Origin: Arachnia rubra
Lineage (GTDB): Bacteria > Actinomycetota > Actinomycetes > Propionibacteriales > Propionibacteriaceae
Assembly: GCF_019973735.1 (NCBI RefSeq)
Contig: NZ_AP024463.1
Location: forward strand, 744,001 to 808,000
Length of the DNA: 64,000 nucleotides
Direction of reading: 5' to 3'
In this document: in pieces, positions 34,809 through 42,395 of the stretch
Layout of the letters: the number at the start of each line of letters is the position of its first letter
How positions within the stretch are numbered: position 1 is the first letter of the stretch
Translations under genes and position numbers: made by a program
Notes under the pieces: model-generated
The model's input: the letters and a program-made list of their open reading frames with translations, nothing else
Database searches by the model: none
Told to the model about the DNA's origin: nothing

Positions 34809-35715
34809 CGAGCAGCCTCCTTCGGTTCATCTCAACGATCTTGCAGGCAAGGCTACCTCGCTTGGCTGACAGGATCTCTGCTGGGAAGGCTCTTGCTGCC
34901 TCAACGACGTCTTCAAGGCAGAAATCGAGGAGGCGGCAGCGGAAGTACTCTCGGCTGGCTTGGGAAGCAAGACGTAGCGCCTTGATAGCGAGCTCGATAA
35001 GGCGGGGTTTGCCGGCAAAGTACTTATTCCGGCCTTTCATAAGCCATTTCTTCAATTGTTCAGTGTCCTCTAATAATTCCTGTACGCGGTTATCTGGTTC
35101 AGCGAATCCGAGGGCGTTTCCATGATCGAAGGTTGGTGTCAATACGCTCGAATCGTGGTCAGGTGACTTCAGAATACCCCAATTCGTATGGTGATGGTCG
35201 CAGCCGGAAACCAGTGCATCAAGCATTAAATAGCTAGCTAACACGTCAAATGCAGTCCAGCGGGTATAAGGAGGTGGCCCAGTCATTTCCCTTAGAGCAA
35301 TTTGAATATTTTCTACCGTGTATAACTTATATTCGCGTTCCGTGGAGCTGTCATATCCCTTGATGGCTTTAGCCAGTAGCTCGTTGCCATGTTCAAGCTC
35401 TTGTCCATTTTTTAGGAAGGTGTGAATTAGAACGCCTCTTTTATTGTCTCGCAGCGCAAGAGACGTACATACAGAGGGCAAGCCGAGGTTTTGTGCAACG
35501 ACATGCACAAGGCATTCTGCCCAGTCTTCTCCGCGGGTGAAGCCATCTTTGTTGCGTGCCTGCTTCCAGAGCCATCGCTCGTCTTTTTCTTGGCTACGGA
35601 GCCAAAACTTTTCCTTCGTTCCCATTTGCTCGTCGCCGTCTATGTTGAACGAGCTCACGTCGACGGGGACCCAGTCGTAGGGCGGACAGCCTTGGCAGTG
35701 AAATGACATTTTCAA
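34789..35715 (-). CDS. HipA-like Ser/Thr kinase (standalone catalytic domain)
   Basis: A 308-residue kinase-like protein. SGCDHHHTNWGIL (170-182) corresponds to the catalytic D-R-H-x2-N loop of HipA, with Asp173 and Asn178. TFDHGNALGF (195-204) supplies the metal-binding Asp197. WLWKQAR near residue 51 supplies a candidate ATP lysine, and an N-terminal C-x2-C pair is present. HipA toxins phosphorylate tRNA synthetases. No HipB-like antitoxin is adjacent; the following overlapping gene encodes a HIRAN protein. The DNA is clearly poorer in GC than its neighbours, suggesting transfer. An IS5-family element lies 9 bp upstream of the ATG. Confidence 0.7.
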   Translation of the reverse strand: MKMSFHCQGCPPYDWVPVDVSSFNIDGDEQMGTKEKFWLRSQEKDERWLWKQARNKDGFTRGEDWAECLVHVVAQNLGLPSVCTSLALRDNKRGVLIHTFLKNGQELEHGNELLAKAIKGYDSSTEREYKLYTVENIQIALREMTGPPPYTRWTAFDVLASYLMLDALVSGCDHHHTNWGILKSPDHDSSVLTPTFDHGNALGFAEPDNRVQELLEDTEQLKKWLMKGRNKYFAGKPRLIELAIKALRLASQASREYFRCRLLDFCLEDVVEAARAFPAEILSAKRGSLACKIVEMNRRRLLDALSAR

Positions 35716-36436
35716 ACCTTCCAGGAGGCTTATTCATAGGGGTGTTTTGGCTTTCCCCAGCTAACACTTTACCCGAGGGGGATGTGAGGGCGGCTTGCCC
35801 GATCTGAGATAATTCAAAATGCAGAAAGAAAACCCTCAGATGAAAGACAAGCCGCCGCCGTGAATACTACCACAAGCCTTGACCGTGACCAGATCCTCAA
35901 CCTGTGCGAACTGATCCACACATCCCGTTCCGGAAACCTTCCCCCGGCAGGGTCCCGTGTCCTGGGCTTGTTCCGCTGTATCCAGGTCACTGTGTTGATA
36001 TTGCGGCACAATCTCACCCAGGAGTTGCTGGCCGACATCCACACAGTCTCCCAAGCCACCATCTCACGAGTGGTGGCGGTCTACACTCCCCTGATCGCCG
36101 AAGCCCTCCAGAACTGGGTGCCCAGTGTGGGGGACCTCGACCCGGACCGTCAGTACATCATCGACGGTACTCTGGTGTCCTGCTGGTCGTGGCACGACCG
36201 TCCCGAGCTGTACTCAGGCAAGCACCACACGACGGGGGTGAACCTGCAAGTGGCCTGCACCCTGGCCGGACAGCTCGCCTGGATCTCCCCGCCCCTGCCG
36301 GGTAGTGTGCATGATGCAAAGGCCATCAAGGAATCCGGCTTCCTCGCAGCCCTCGACAGTCAAAGTCATATTGGAGACAAAGGCTACATCGGATTGGGGA
36401 TGATCACCCCCGCGAAGAAACCCGCCCATGGTGAAC

Positions 36437-37510
36437 GGCGGTGTCAAGTGGTGGAAGCAACGAGTAGTTTCTGGAAAGCTTCTCGTGGGGTGAGGTAGCC
36501 GAGGGTGGCTCGGGGGCGTTCGTTCAGTTCTTCGGCGATGGCTGTGAGATAGGGCTGGTGTTGGGGGATGGGAGTGCCTTTGGGTAGGTAGTCACGGATG
36601 AGTCGGTTGGTGTTCTCATTGCTGCCGCGTTCCCAGGGAGAGTGGGGATGGGCGAAGTACACCGGCATCTGGGTGGCCATGGTGAACGCGGCGTGCCGGG
36701 CCATCTCAGAGCCCTGATCCCAGGTCAGGGTGCCCTTCATCAATTCGGGCAGCCCAGTGATGTGGTCGATCAGGGCGTCACACACCCCGTCTGCGTTCTT
36801 GCCCTTCGGCAGGGCGAGGATCGTGACGAACCGGGTGGTTCGTTCGACGAGGGTGATCGCGGCTGTTCTGCCGTAGGCGCCGATGATCAAGTCTCCTTCC
36901 CAATGACCGGGAACCTTCCGTCCTGTAACCTCCTGAGGCCGCTGATCGATACTGACCATTCCCACAATCGGGGATTTCCGCTCACCCAAACGACGCCGGG
37001 ACTGACGGCTAGTGCGTTTCGACCCGAGCATGACACCGTGCTCCCGCAGCGTCTTCTTCGGCATCGCATAAATCCAGGTGTAGATCGCTTCATGAGACAC
37101 GCTCGCTCCTTGGGCCGTGGGGGAACCCTGACACGGTTCAAGCCTGTCACCCCCAGCCTCAGCACGTAATCTTCCCGCGATCTGACGTGGTGTACGAGAC
37201 CTCCGAAGATCAGCAATCACCCGCTGCTTCAACACCAGATCAGCATCAATCTTGCGGGGCTTGGGCCGGGCACGCCGCCGCTGCGCAGCTACATCAGCAG
37301 CCACACACTTGTACCCCGTCTCACCCTGATTCCGGGCCACTTCCCGCGAAACCACCGACACATCCCTACCAATCCGCCGAGCAATCTCACGTAACCCACA
37401 CCCCTCCGCCAAGCCCCTCGCGATCCCAGCCCGATCCGTCACCGTCAACAACCGCCGCACCAACAACCCCTCCTTAACAAGCACTGTTGCTACGACCCTA
37501 TGACACCACC
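36437..37510 (-). mobile_element. IS30-family insertion sequence, copy 1
   Basis: A 1,074-bp element with imperfect terminal repeats: left GGCGGTGTCAAGTGGTGG, right (read inward) GGTGGTGTCATAGGGTCG, both continuing with AGCAAC. It is flanked by a 3-bp duplication AAC (36434-36436 and 37511-37513). It carries one transposase gene on the minus strand and is inserted in the IS5 transposase gene. Confidence 0.92.
36444..37460 (-). CDS. IS30-family transposase, copy 1
   Basis: A 338-residue DDE transposase with an N-terminal helix-turn-helix (LAEGCGLREIARRIGRDVSVVSREV, about residues 15-40) and the IS30 catalytic core: VSIDQRP and GHWEGDLIIG with the first Asp, TWDQGSEMARH with the second, and NENTNRLIRDYLPKG with the Glu. 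I place the start at GTG 37460, eight bases after AAGGAGG within the element; longer frames run outside the IS. It differs from copy 2 by one residue (REAFQ here, REVFQ there). Intact and potentially active. Confidence 0.92.
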   Translation of the reverse strand: MRRLLTVTDRAGIARGLAEGCGLREIARRIGRDVSVVSREVARNQGETGYKCVAADVAAQRRRARPKPRKIDADLVLKQRVIADLRRSRTPRQIAGRLRAEAGGDRLEPCQGSPTAQGASVSHEAIYTWIYAMPKKTLREHGVMLGSKRTSRQSRRRLGERKSPIVGMVSIDQRPQEVTGRKVPGHWEGDLIIGAYGRTAAITLVERTTRFVTILALPKGKNADGVCDALIDHITGLPELMKGTLTWDQGSEMARHAAFTMATQMPVYFAHPHSPWERGSNENTNRLIRDYLPKGTPIPQHQPYLTAIAEELNERPRATLGYLTPREAFQKLLVASTT

Positions 37511-37635
37511 AACTCACCGACAGCGACAAAAGAAACAACACGACCATCAACCGCGTCCGCTACCTCATCGAACGTGTCATCGCGAACGTCAAAACCTGGC
37601 GTGTTCTACACACCGATTACCGCCGCCCCTACAAC

Positions 37636-38709
37636 GGCGGTGTCAAGTGGTGGAAGCAACGAGTAGTTTCTGGAAGACTTCTCGTGGGGTGAGGTAGCCG
37701 AGGGTGGCTCGGGGGCGTTCGTTCAGTTCTTCGGCGATGGCTGTGAGATAGGGCTGGTGTTGGGGGATGGGAGTGCCTTTGGGTAGGTAGTCACGGATGA
37801 GTCGGTTGGTGTTCTCATTGCTGCCGCGTTCCCAGGGAGAGTGGGGATGGGCGAAGTACACCGGCATCTGGGTGGCCATGGTGAACGCGGCGTGCCGGGC
37901 CATCTCAGAGCCCTGATCCCAGGTCAGGGTGCCCTTCATCAATTCGGGCAGCCCAGTGATGTGGTCGATCAGGGCGTCACACACCCCGTCTGCGTTCTTG
38001 CCCTTCGGCAGGGCGAGGATCGTGACGAACCGGGTGGTTCGTTCGACGAGGGTGATCGCGGCTGTTCTGCCGTAGGCGCCGATGATCAAGTCTCCTTCCC
38101 AATGACCGGGAACCTTCCGTCCTGTAACCTCCTGAGGCCGCTGATCGATACTGACCATTCCCACAATCGGGGATTTCCGCTCACCCAAACGACGCCGGGA
38201 CTGACGGCTAGTGCGTTTCGACCCGAGCATGACACCGTGCTCCCGCAGCGTCTTCTTCGGCATCGCATAAATCCAGGTGTAGATCGCTTCATGAGACACG
38301 CTCGCTCCTTGGGCCGTGGGGGAACCCTGACACGGTTCAAGCCTGTCACCCCCAGCCTCAGCACGTAATCTTCCCGCGATCTGACGTGGTGTACGAGACC
38401 TCCGAAGATCAGCAATCACCCGCTGCTTCAACACCAGATCAGCATCAATCTTGCGGGGCTTGGGCCGGGCACGCCGCCGCTGCGCAGCTACATCAGCAGC
38501 CACACACTTGTACCCCGTCTCACCCTGATTCCGGGCCACTTCCCGCGAAACCACCGACACATCCCTACCAATCCGCCGAGCAATCTCACGTAACCCACAC
38601 CCCTCCGCCAAGCCCCTCGCGATCCCAGCCCGATCCGTCACCGTCAACAACCGCCGCACCAACAACCCCTCCTTAACAAGCACTGTTGCTACGACCCTAT
38701 GACACCACC
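37636..38709 (-). mobile_element. IS30-family insertion sequence, copy 2
   Basis: A second 1,074-bp copy in the same orientation, with the same terminal repeats and its own AAC target duplication (37633-37635 and 38710-38712). The two copies are separated by only 125 bp of IS5 sequence. The only differences I see are two adjacent bases near the 3' end of the transposase (AG versus GA), so both insertions, or a local duplication event, are recent. Confidence 0.92.
37643..38659 (-). CDS. IS30-family transposase, copy 2
   Basis: Same 338-residue transposase as copy 1, with GTG start at 38659 behind AAGGAGG and one residue difference (Val in REVFQKLL). All catalytic motifs are intact: GHWEGDLIIG, TWDQGSEM and NENTNR. 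It ends 7 bases from the element edge. Probably functional. Confidence 0.92.
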   Translation of the reverse strand: MRRLLTVTDRAGIARGLAEGCGLREIARRIGRDVSVVSREVARNQGETGYKCVAADVAAQRRRARPKPRKIDADLVLKQRVIADLRRSRTPRQIAGRLRAEAGGDRLEPCQGSPTAQGASVSHEAIYTWIYAMPKKTLREHGVMLGSKRTSRQSRRRLGERKSPIVGMVSIDQRPQEVTGRKVPGHWEGDLIIGAYGRTAAITLVERTTRFVTILALPKGKNADGVCDALIDHITGLPELMKGTLTWDQGSEMARHAAFTMATQMPVYFAHPHSPWERGSNENTNRLIRDYLPKGTPIPQHQPYLTAIAEELNERPRATLGYLTPREVFQKLLVASTT

Positions 38710-38791
38710 AACACCTTCGAAACCACAATACAAGCCGTCACAGGACTCATCTTCGCCTACAGTCTATGAATAAGCCTCCAGGTCATCAGAG

Positions 38792-40033
38792 TCAACTGGA
38801 ACTTCCACGGTCTTGCAGCCCCAGCAGCGCGACCGCATTCGCTGCGACTGCGACGATCACGATCACCACCCCGAAGGCCGCCCCCGATTCCTCGCCGCTC
38901 AGCCCCACGAGCGGACTCGCCAGCCCGCCGGCGGCGAACTGGATGAAACCCAGCAGAGCTGACCCTGTCCCTGCCCGGTGGCCGGTGCGTTCCAGAGCCA
39001 GGGCCGGCAGATTCCCGAAACACAGGCCCAGGCAGGCCACATGCGCCAAGGCGAGTGCGATCACCGCGACCAGGAGCGGCGTGGACCGGGTCGGTGAGCC
39101 CAGCCAGGCCAGGCAGACCCCGGCGAACACCAGGTCAACCACCAGCTGGGCCGTCAAACCGATGCGGACCTGCCTGGCAGGCGGGACCCGCCGCACCAGG
39201 GAGCCTGCGATCCCAACGGACACCGTCACCGTCAGCCCACAGGCGCCGAACACCAGGGTGTAGGGCCCTGTCGCCATGCCCAGGACGTTCTTCAGGATGA
39301 ATGGCGCCGCTGACAGGAAACACATCAGCAGGGCGAAGACGAGGGCATTGACACTCACCAGGCGCACGAAGATCCCATCGCGCATCAGCTCTCGGGTACC
39401 CCGTGCCAGCTCCTTCAGCCCGCCGGAGGAACGGTCTTGCGATGGGAGAGACTCGGGCACCCAGGCAAGCACCATCAGCAGCATCACCAGGGTGAACCCC
39501 GCGACCACCGCCATGATCCCGCGCCAGCCGATGAAATCCATCAGCACCCCGCCCAGGATCGGCGCCACGACGGGGGCGACGCCCTGGATCGCCATCACGA
39601 CGCTAAGCGCCTGGGTGGCGGTGGCACCCCGGGCGCGGTCGGAGATGACGGCGCGTCCCAGCACCATGCCCGCCGCGCCGCCTAGGCCCTGGAGGAACCG
39701 GGCGGCCAGCAACGTCACTAGCCCAGGGGCCACCACCGTGCCAATGCCAGCTGCCAAAGCCAGCAGCGTTCCCCACACCAGCAGCGGACGCCGGCCAAAA
39801 CGATCTGAGAGCATCCCGATCAGCAGCTGCCCAGCGGCGATGCCGACCAGGAACGTCGTCATGGTCAGCTGGATGCCCGATGCGCTCGCCTTCAGGTCGG
39901 TGGCCATCTGCGCGAAGGCGGGAAGGTACGTGTCGGTGGCCAGCGGGCCCACAGCAGCCAAGGCTGCCAAGGCCACCAGCAATGTGACGGGGAAAACAGA
40001 ACGCAGGGAAGTCTCACCTGCGGAATCACTCAT
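38792..40033 (-). CDS. Bcr/CflA-type multidrug efflux MFS transporter
   Basis: A 413-residue, 12-helix drug:proton antiporter. Family features: GPLATDTYLPAF in helix 1, the loop motif GMLSDRFGRRPLLVWG between helices 2 and 3, and QGLGGAAGMVLGRAVISD in helix 4-5, as in Bcr. I use ATG 40033 (MSDSAGE); an ATG 15 codons upstream is also open. Removing the IS5 insertion would leave only about 20 bp between this stop and the HipA-like kinase ATG, so the exporter, kinase and HIRAN genes may once have been co-transcribed. Confidence 0.88.
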   Translation of the reverse strand: MSDSAGETSLRSVFPVTLLVALAALAAVGPLATDTYLPAFAQMATDLKASASGIQLTMTTFLVGIAAGQLLIGMLSDRFGRRPLLVWGTLLALAAGIGTVVAPGLVTLLAARFLQGLGGAAGMVLGRAVISDRARGATATQALSVVMAIQGVAPVVAPILGGVLMDFIGWRGIMAVVAGFTLVMLLMVLAWVPESLPSQDRSSGGLKELARGTRELMRDGIFVRLVSVNALVFALLMCFLSAAPFILKNVLGMATGPYTLVFGACGLTVTVSVGIAGSLVRRVPPARQVRIGLTAQLVVDLVFAGVCLAWLGSPTRSTPLLVAVIALALAHVACLGLCFGNLPALALERTGHRAGTGSALLGFIQFAAGGLASPLVGLSGEESGAAFGVVIVIVAVAANAVALLGLQDRGSSS

Positions 40034-40084
40034 GGCCGCCAGCTTAGAGGCCCAGGCTGGTTGCGGTGTCCTGGCCATCTTGGG

Positions 40085-40477
40085 TCAGCGACTGGACCTC
40101 TGCGCCGGGTCGGGGTATCGCCAGTCGGCGAGGGCGGCTGCGATCCTAGCCCGGTTCAGACCGGTGCTGGCTATCGCCATCACCAGGTCGAAGGCCTCGT
40201 CGTCAGGGGCGTCGAGAGTGATGTTGTTCAGTCCGAGGAACACCACAGTTGCCAGCCAGCCCAGGCGTTTATTGCCGTCGACCAGGCCGTGATTCTGGAT
40301 GCTGGCCTCCAGCAGGACGGCTGCCTTCTCGGTCAGGCTGGGGTATGCCTCGTGACCCCACACTACGGTCTGTGGACGATGAACCGCAGACTCCAGCAGC
40401 CCCACATCACGAACTGGGCCGACACCCAGGTCGTCAGCCAGGGCTAGGAGATCCTCAAGGGTGAGGTAGCTGGTCAC
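40085..40477 (-). CDS. doc: Doc-family toxin (Fic fold, death-on-curing)
   Basis: A 130-residue Fic-fold protein. The catalytic motif HGLVDGNKRLG (about residues 63-73) matches Doc, which phosphorylates elongation factor Tu and stops translation. The N-terminus (YLTLEDLLALADDLG, VRDVGLLESAVHRPQTVVWG) is also typical. Its ATG overlaps the stop of the upstream ribbon-helix-helix antitoxin gene (ATGA), giving an antitoxin-first operon. Confidence 0.88.
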   Translation of the reverse strand: MTSYLTLEDLLALADDLGVGPVRDVGLLESAVHRPQTVVWGHEAYPSLTEKAAVLLEASIQNHGLVDGNKRLGWLATVVFLGLNNITLDAPDDEAFDLVMAIASTGLNRARIAAALADWRYPDPAQRSSR

Positions 40478-40677
40478 CGTCCGAGACGATCCAGCAAGGA
40501 GGCATAGCGTGAGCGGGCTTGGGCTGACAACCTGTCGACAGCCTGCTCATGCCCTTGCCGGGCGGCGGCCTCGCGGATTGCCCGGATGGTGGCCTCCTGA
40601 CGGCTGACCCCCTGAGAGTCGGCGAGGTCGGCCAGGATCTGCTCATCAGCGGGGGTGAGCCGGAGAGTCATTGCCAT
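40474..40677 (-). CDS. Ribbon-helix-helix antitoxin for Doc
   Basis: A 67-residue protein with an N-terminal beta strand (MTLRLTPADEQ) and two helices typical of CopG/MetJ DNA-binding dimers, then a charged C-terminal tail that would cover the toxin. It precedes and overlaps doc. Most Doc toxins pair with Phd-type antitoxins, and an RHH partner is a common actinobacterial variant. The palindrome at 40687-40703 just upstream is a probable autoregulatory site. No ribosome site precedes the ATG, consistent with a leaderless mRNA. Confidence 0.82.
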   Translation of the reverse strand: MAMTLRLTPADEQILADLADSQGVSRQEATIRAIREAAARQGHEQAVDRLSAQARSRYASLLDRLGR

Positions 40678-40684
40678 GAAGGTG

Positions 40685-40703
40685 ATGATACCAAGATGGT
40701 ATC
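40685..40703 (-). promoter_or_regulatory. Operator palindrome and -10 of RHH-Doc operon
   Basis: GATACCA-AGA-TGGTATC (40687-40703) is a perfect 7-bp inverted repeat. On the minus strand it overlaps TATCAT (40690-40685), a -10 box placed so that transcription would begin at or next to the antitoxin ATG (40677). This suggests a leaderless, autorepressed operon. Confidence 0.55.
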
Positions 40704-40841
40704 GCTCACGACTCTTGGCAGCGTCATCGTGGAGCGTCCTGGGAGCCTGCGCGTGAGTGTGTGAGCTTGGCAGTGGTTAATACCGATTTCGTGGCCGGCT
40801 GCTGGATTCATCAGGTGATCACAGCATGGGCGAATGAGCCG

Positions 40842-40889
40842 GTCTCTGGGGCGAGCTCACGAGTGTTTCGTATAGCTCGCCCCAGAGAC
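40842..40889. terminator. 16-bp hairpin downstream of DUF4097 gene
   Basis: GTCTCTGGGGCGAGCT (40842-40857) and AGCTCGCCCCAGAGAC (40874-40889) form a perfect 16-bp stem with a 16-nt loop, 31 bases beyond the stop at 40921. It is followed on the plus strand by TTT. It may be a bidirectional terminator isolating the two-component operon from the toxin-antitoxin region. Confidence 0.65.
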
Positions 40890-40920
40890 TTTCACGACGA
40901 CGCCGATCGCAGGTGGGCGT

Positions 40921-41739
40921 TCAGGACTTGGTGGTCAGTTTGGCATCGCCTGCGCTCATGCGAATGTCGACCTGGCTTTTGGTGCCCTGCGAGTCGGTGG
41001 TCAGCTGGTTGTCGAAGTGACCTGCACTGACATTTGAGTTCACGCTGTAGTTGCCGGCGGGGAGGGCTAGTTCGAGACTGCCGGCGGACGAGTCGATCTT
41101 CAGCTTCTCGGGCACTTGGCTGAGGCTGCCTTTGATATTGCCGGCGGACATGTGCAGGTCGGCCTGTTTGGTGCCGTCCAGATTCATGGTGAGGTTGCCG
41201 GCAGAGAGCCGGGCCGTGATGCTGCTGGCTGTACCGCTGAGTGTCGCGTCCCCTGCGCTCATGTCCATGTTGAGGGCGCCGAAGCGGGCATCGGCGTTCA
41301 GGTTTCCCGCGCTCAGCTTGAGGTCAGCGTCTAGGTTCTGCTGGCAGGCGGCCTCGGGAATGGAGAGCGTCACCTTCTCGTTCTCCTGGGAGAACAGTCC
41401 GAACAGGTTGATCTGGACAGGCCAGAATGGTGAATTGCGACTGACCTTGACGGTGTCGCCGTCGCGTTCCAGATTCCATTTCTCGGACACCTTTTGCTGG
41501 GTCAGCGTGAAGTCGCTGGTCCCGCTGCAATTGATGGTGACATCCCCGACGGGAGCGTCCAGTTTCACGTGGGTGATGCCCTCGCTGGACAGGTGCTCGG
41601 GGTCGTAGTCACGCACCTGTGAGGATCTGATGGCGCTCATGATCGCCGATAACACCAATCCCAGAATAACGATTCCTCCGAGCACGGTGAGCAATCGACT
41701 GAGCGGGGACCGGCGGTCGGTCCTGTGTGATGCGGTCAT
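40921..41739 (-). CDS. DUF4097 beta-helix membrane protein
   Basis: A 272-residue protein with one N-terminal membrane helix (about 17-36) and an outside part made of short repeats with the core (A)LSAGN / MSAGD / SSAGS, each one turn of a predicted right-handed beta-helix, as in DUF4097/DUF4098. A C-terminal MSAGDAKL repeat closes it. It is the last gene of a three-gene operon after a histidine kinase and a LuxR-type regulator; its ATG overlaps the regulator stop (ATGA). It is likely an envelope-stress-related accessory of that system, since similar genes accompany LiaRS/VraRS-type systems elsewhere. The exact function is unknown. Confidence 0.82.
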   Translation of the reverse strand: MTASHRTDRRSPLSRLLTVLGGIVILGLVLSAIMSAIRSSQVRDYDPEHLSSEGITHVKLDAPVGDVTINCSGTSDFTLTQQKVSEKWNLERDGDTVKVSRNSPFWPVQINLFGLFSQENEKVTLSIPEAACQQNLDADLKLSAGNLNADARFGALNMDMSAGDATLSGTASSITARLSAGNLTMNLDGTKQADLHMSAGNIKGSLSQVPEKLKIDSSAGSLELALPAGNYSVNSNVSAGHFDNQLTTDSQGTKSQVDIRMSAGDAKLTTKS

Positions 41740-42395
41740 GGCTTGTTCCTTTCGTCGGCGACGTGCGCCAGGGCGGCTAGCACGCGGCGGTTGCTGTTCT
41801 CGTCGACATGGAGGTCGAGTTTGTGGAAGATGGCCGAGACGTGTTTCTCGATGCTGGCTGCGGAGAGGTACAGCATCTCGGCGATGGCCTGGTTGGAGCG
41901 CCCCTCGGCTATCAGGGCCAGCACCTGGCGTTCACGCTCACTCAGGGCGGCCAGGCGGCTGTCGTGGGAGCGCCTGGTGAGGAGCTGCGCCACCACCTCC
42001 GGGTCGAGCACCACGCCGCCGGAGGCGATGCGTTCGAGCGCGTCCAGGAATTCGACGACGTCGGTCACCCGGTCCTTGAGGAGGTAGCCGAGCGCGCCGC
42101 CGTTGGAGGCGATGAGCTCACCGGCGTAGCGTTCCTCGACGTACTGGGACAGCACGAGCACGGGCAGCTCGGGATACTGTTCGCGGACCTGGAGCGCGGC
42201 GCGGATCCCCTCGTCGGTGAACGTCGGCGGCAGCCGGACGTCGAGGATGCAGAAGTCCGGCGCATCCACGACCAGGGTGGCATGAAGGTCGGTGGCGTCG
42301 GGCAGGGCCGCGACCACCTCGTGGCCGACCTCGGTGAGTAGCCTGATGAGTCCCTCCCGCAGCAGGACGGAGTCCTCGCAGATCAGGATGCGCAT
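41736..42395 (-). CDS. NarL/LuxR-type response regulator
   Basis: A 219-residue two-domain regulator. The receiver (1 to about 120) has acidic ED (residues 7-8), phospho-acceptor Asp in CILDVRLP (about 54) and Lys in YLLKDR (about 107). The DNA-binding domain (about 148-212) is LuxR/NarL type with ALSERERQVLALIAEGRSNQAIAEML. It overlaps the histidine kinase gene by 13 nt and the DUF4097 gene by 4 nt. The longer open frame upstream is the kinase gene in another frame. Confidence 0.92.
   Translation of the reverse strand: MRILICEDSVLLREGLIRLLTEVGHEVVAALPDATDLHATLVVDAPDFCILDVRLPPTFTDEGIRAALQVREQYPELPVLVLSQYVEERYAGELIASNGGALGYLLKDRVTDVVEFLDALERIASGGVVLDPEVVAQLLTRRSHDSRLAALSERERQVLALIAEGRSNQAIAEMLYLSAASIEKHVSAIFHKLDLHVDENSNRRVLAALAHVADERNKP

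Larger units (their letters stand above)
35860..38769 (+). pseudogene. IS5-family DDE transposase split into three segments
   Basis: Joining 35860-36436, 37514-37635 and 38713-38769 (skipping each IS30 copy and one copy of the AAC duplication) gives a continuous 251-codon frame. DDE residues are visible: YIIDGTLVSCWSW (first Asp), GSVHDAKAI (second Asp) and, beyond the first insertion, YLIERVIANVKTWR (Glu). The protein ends NTFETTIQAVTGLIFAYSL. As it stands, the first segment reads 192 codons and then into IS30 sequence, so no active transposase is expected. Confidence 0.88.
35725..38778 (+). mobile_element. IS5-family insertion sequence, interrupted by two IS30-family copies
   Basis: Terminal inverted repeats GAGGCTTATTCATAG (35725-35739) and its complement CTATGAATAAGCCTC (38764-38778) are flanked by a 3-bp target duplication CAG (35722-35724 and 38779-38781). 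Subtracting two 1,074-bp IS30 insertions and their 3-bp duplications leaves exactly 900 bp, a normal size for this family, with one transposase gene on the plus strand. It sits 9 bp upstream of the HipA-like kinase start and 10 bp beyond the stop of the Bcr/CflA gene, which it separates. Confidence 0.9.

Noticed and set aside
36642..37169. Identical 175-codon plus-strand frames in both IS30 copies (also 37841-38368)
   Set aside because: Repeated only because the IS is duplicated; antisense to the transposase.
36437..38709. Compound transposon formed by the two IS30 copies
   Set aside because: They enclose only 125 bp of IS5 sequence and each has its own target duplication, so they are independent insertions.
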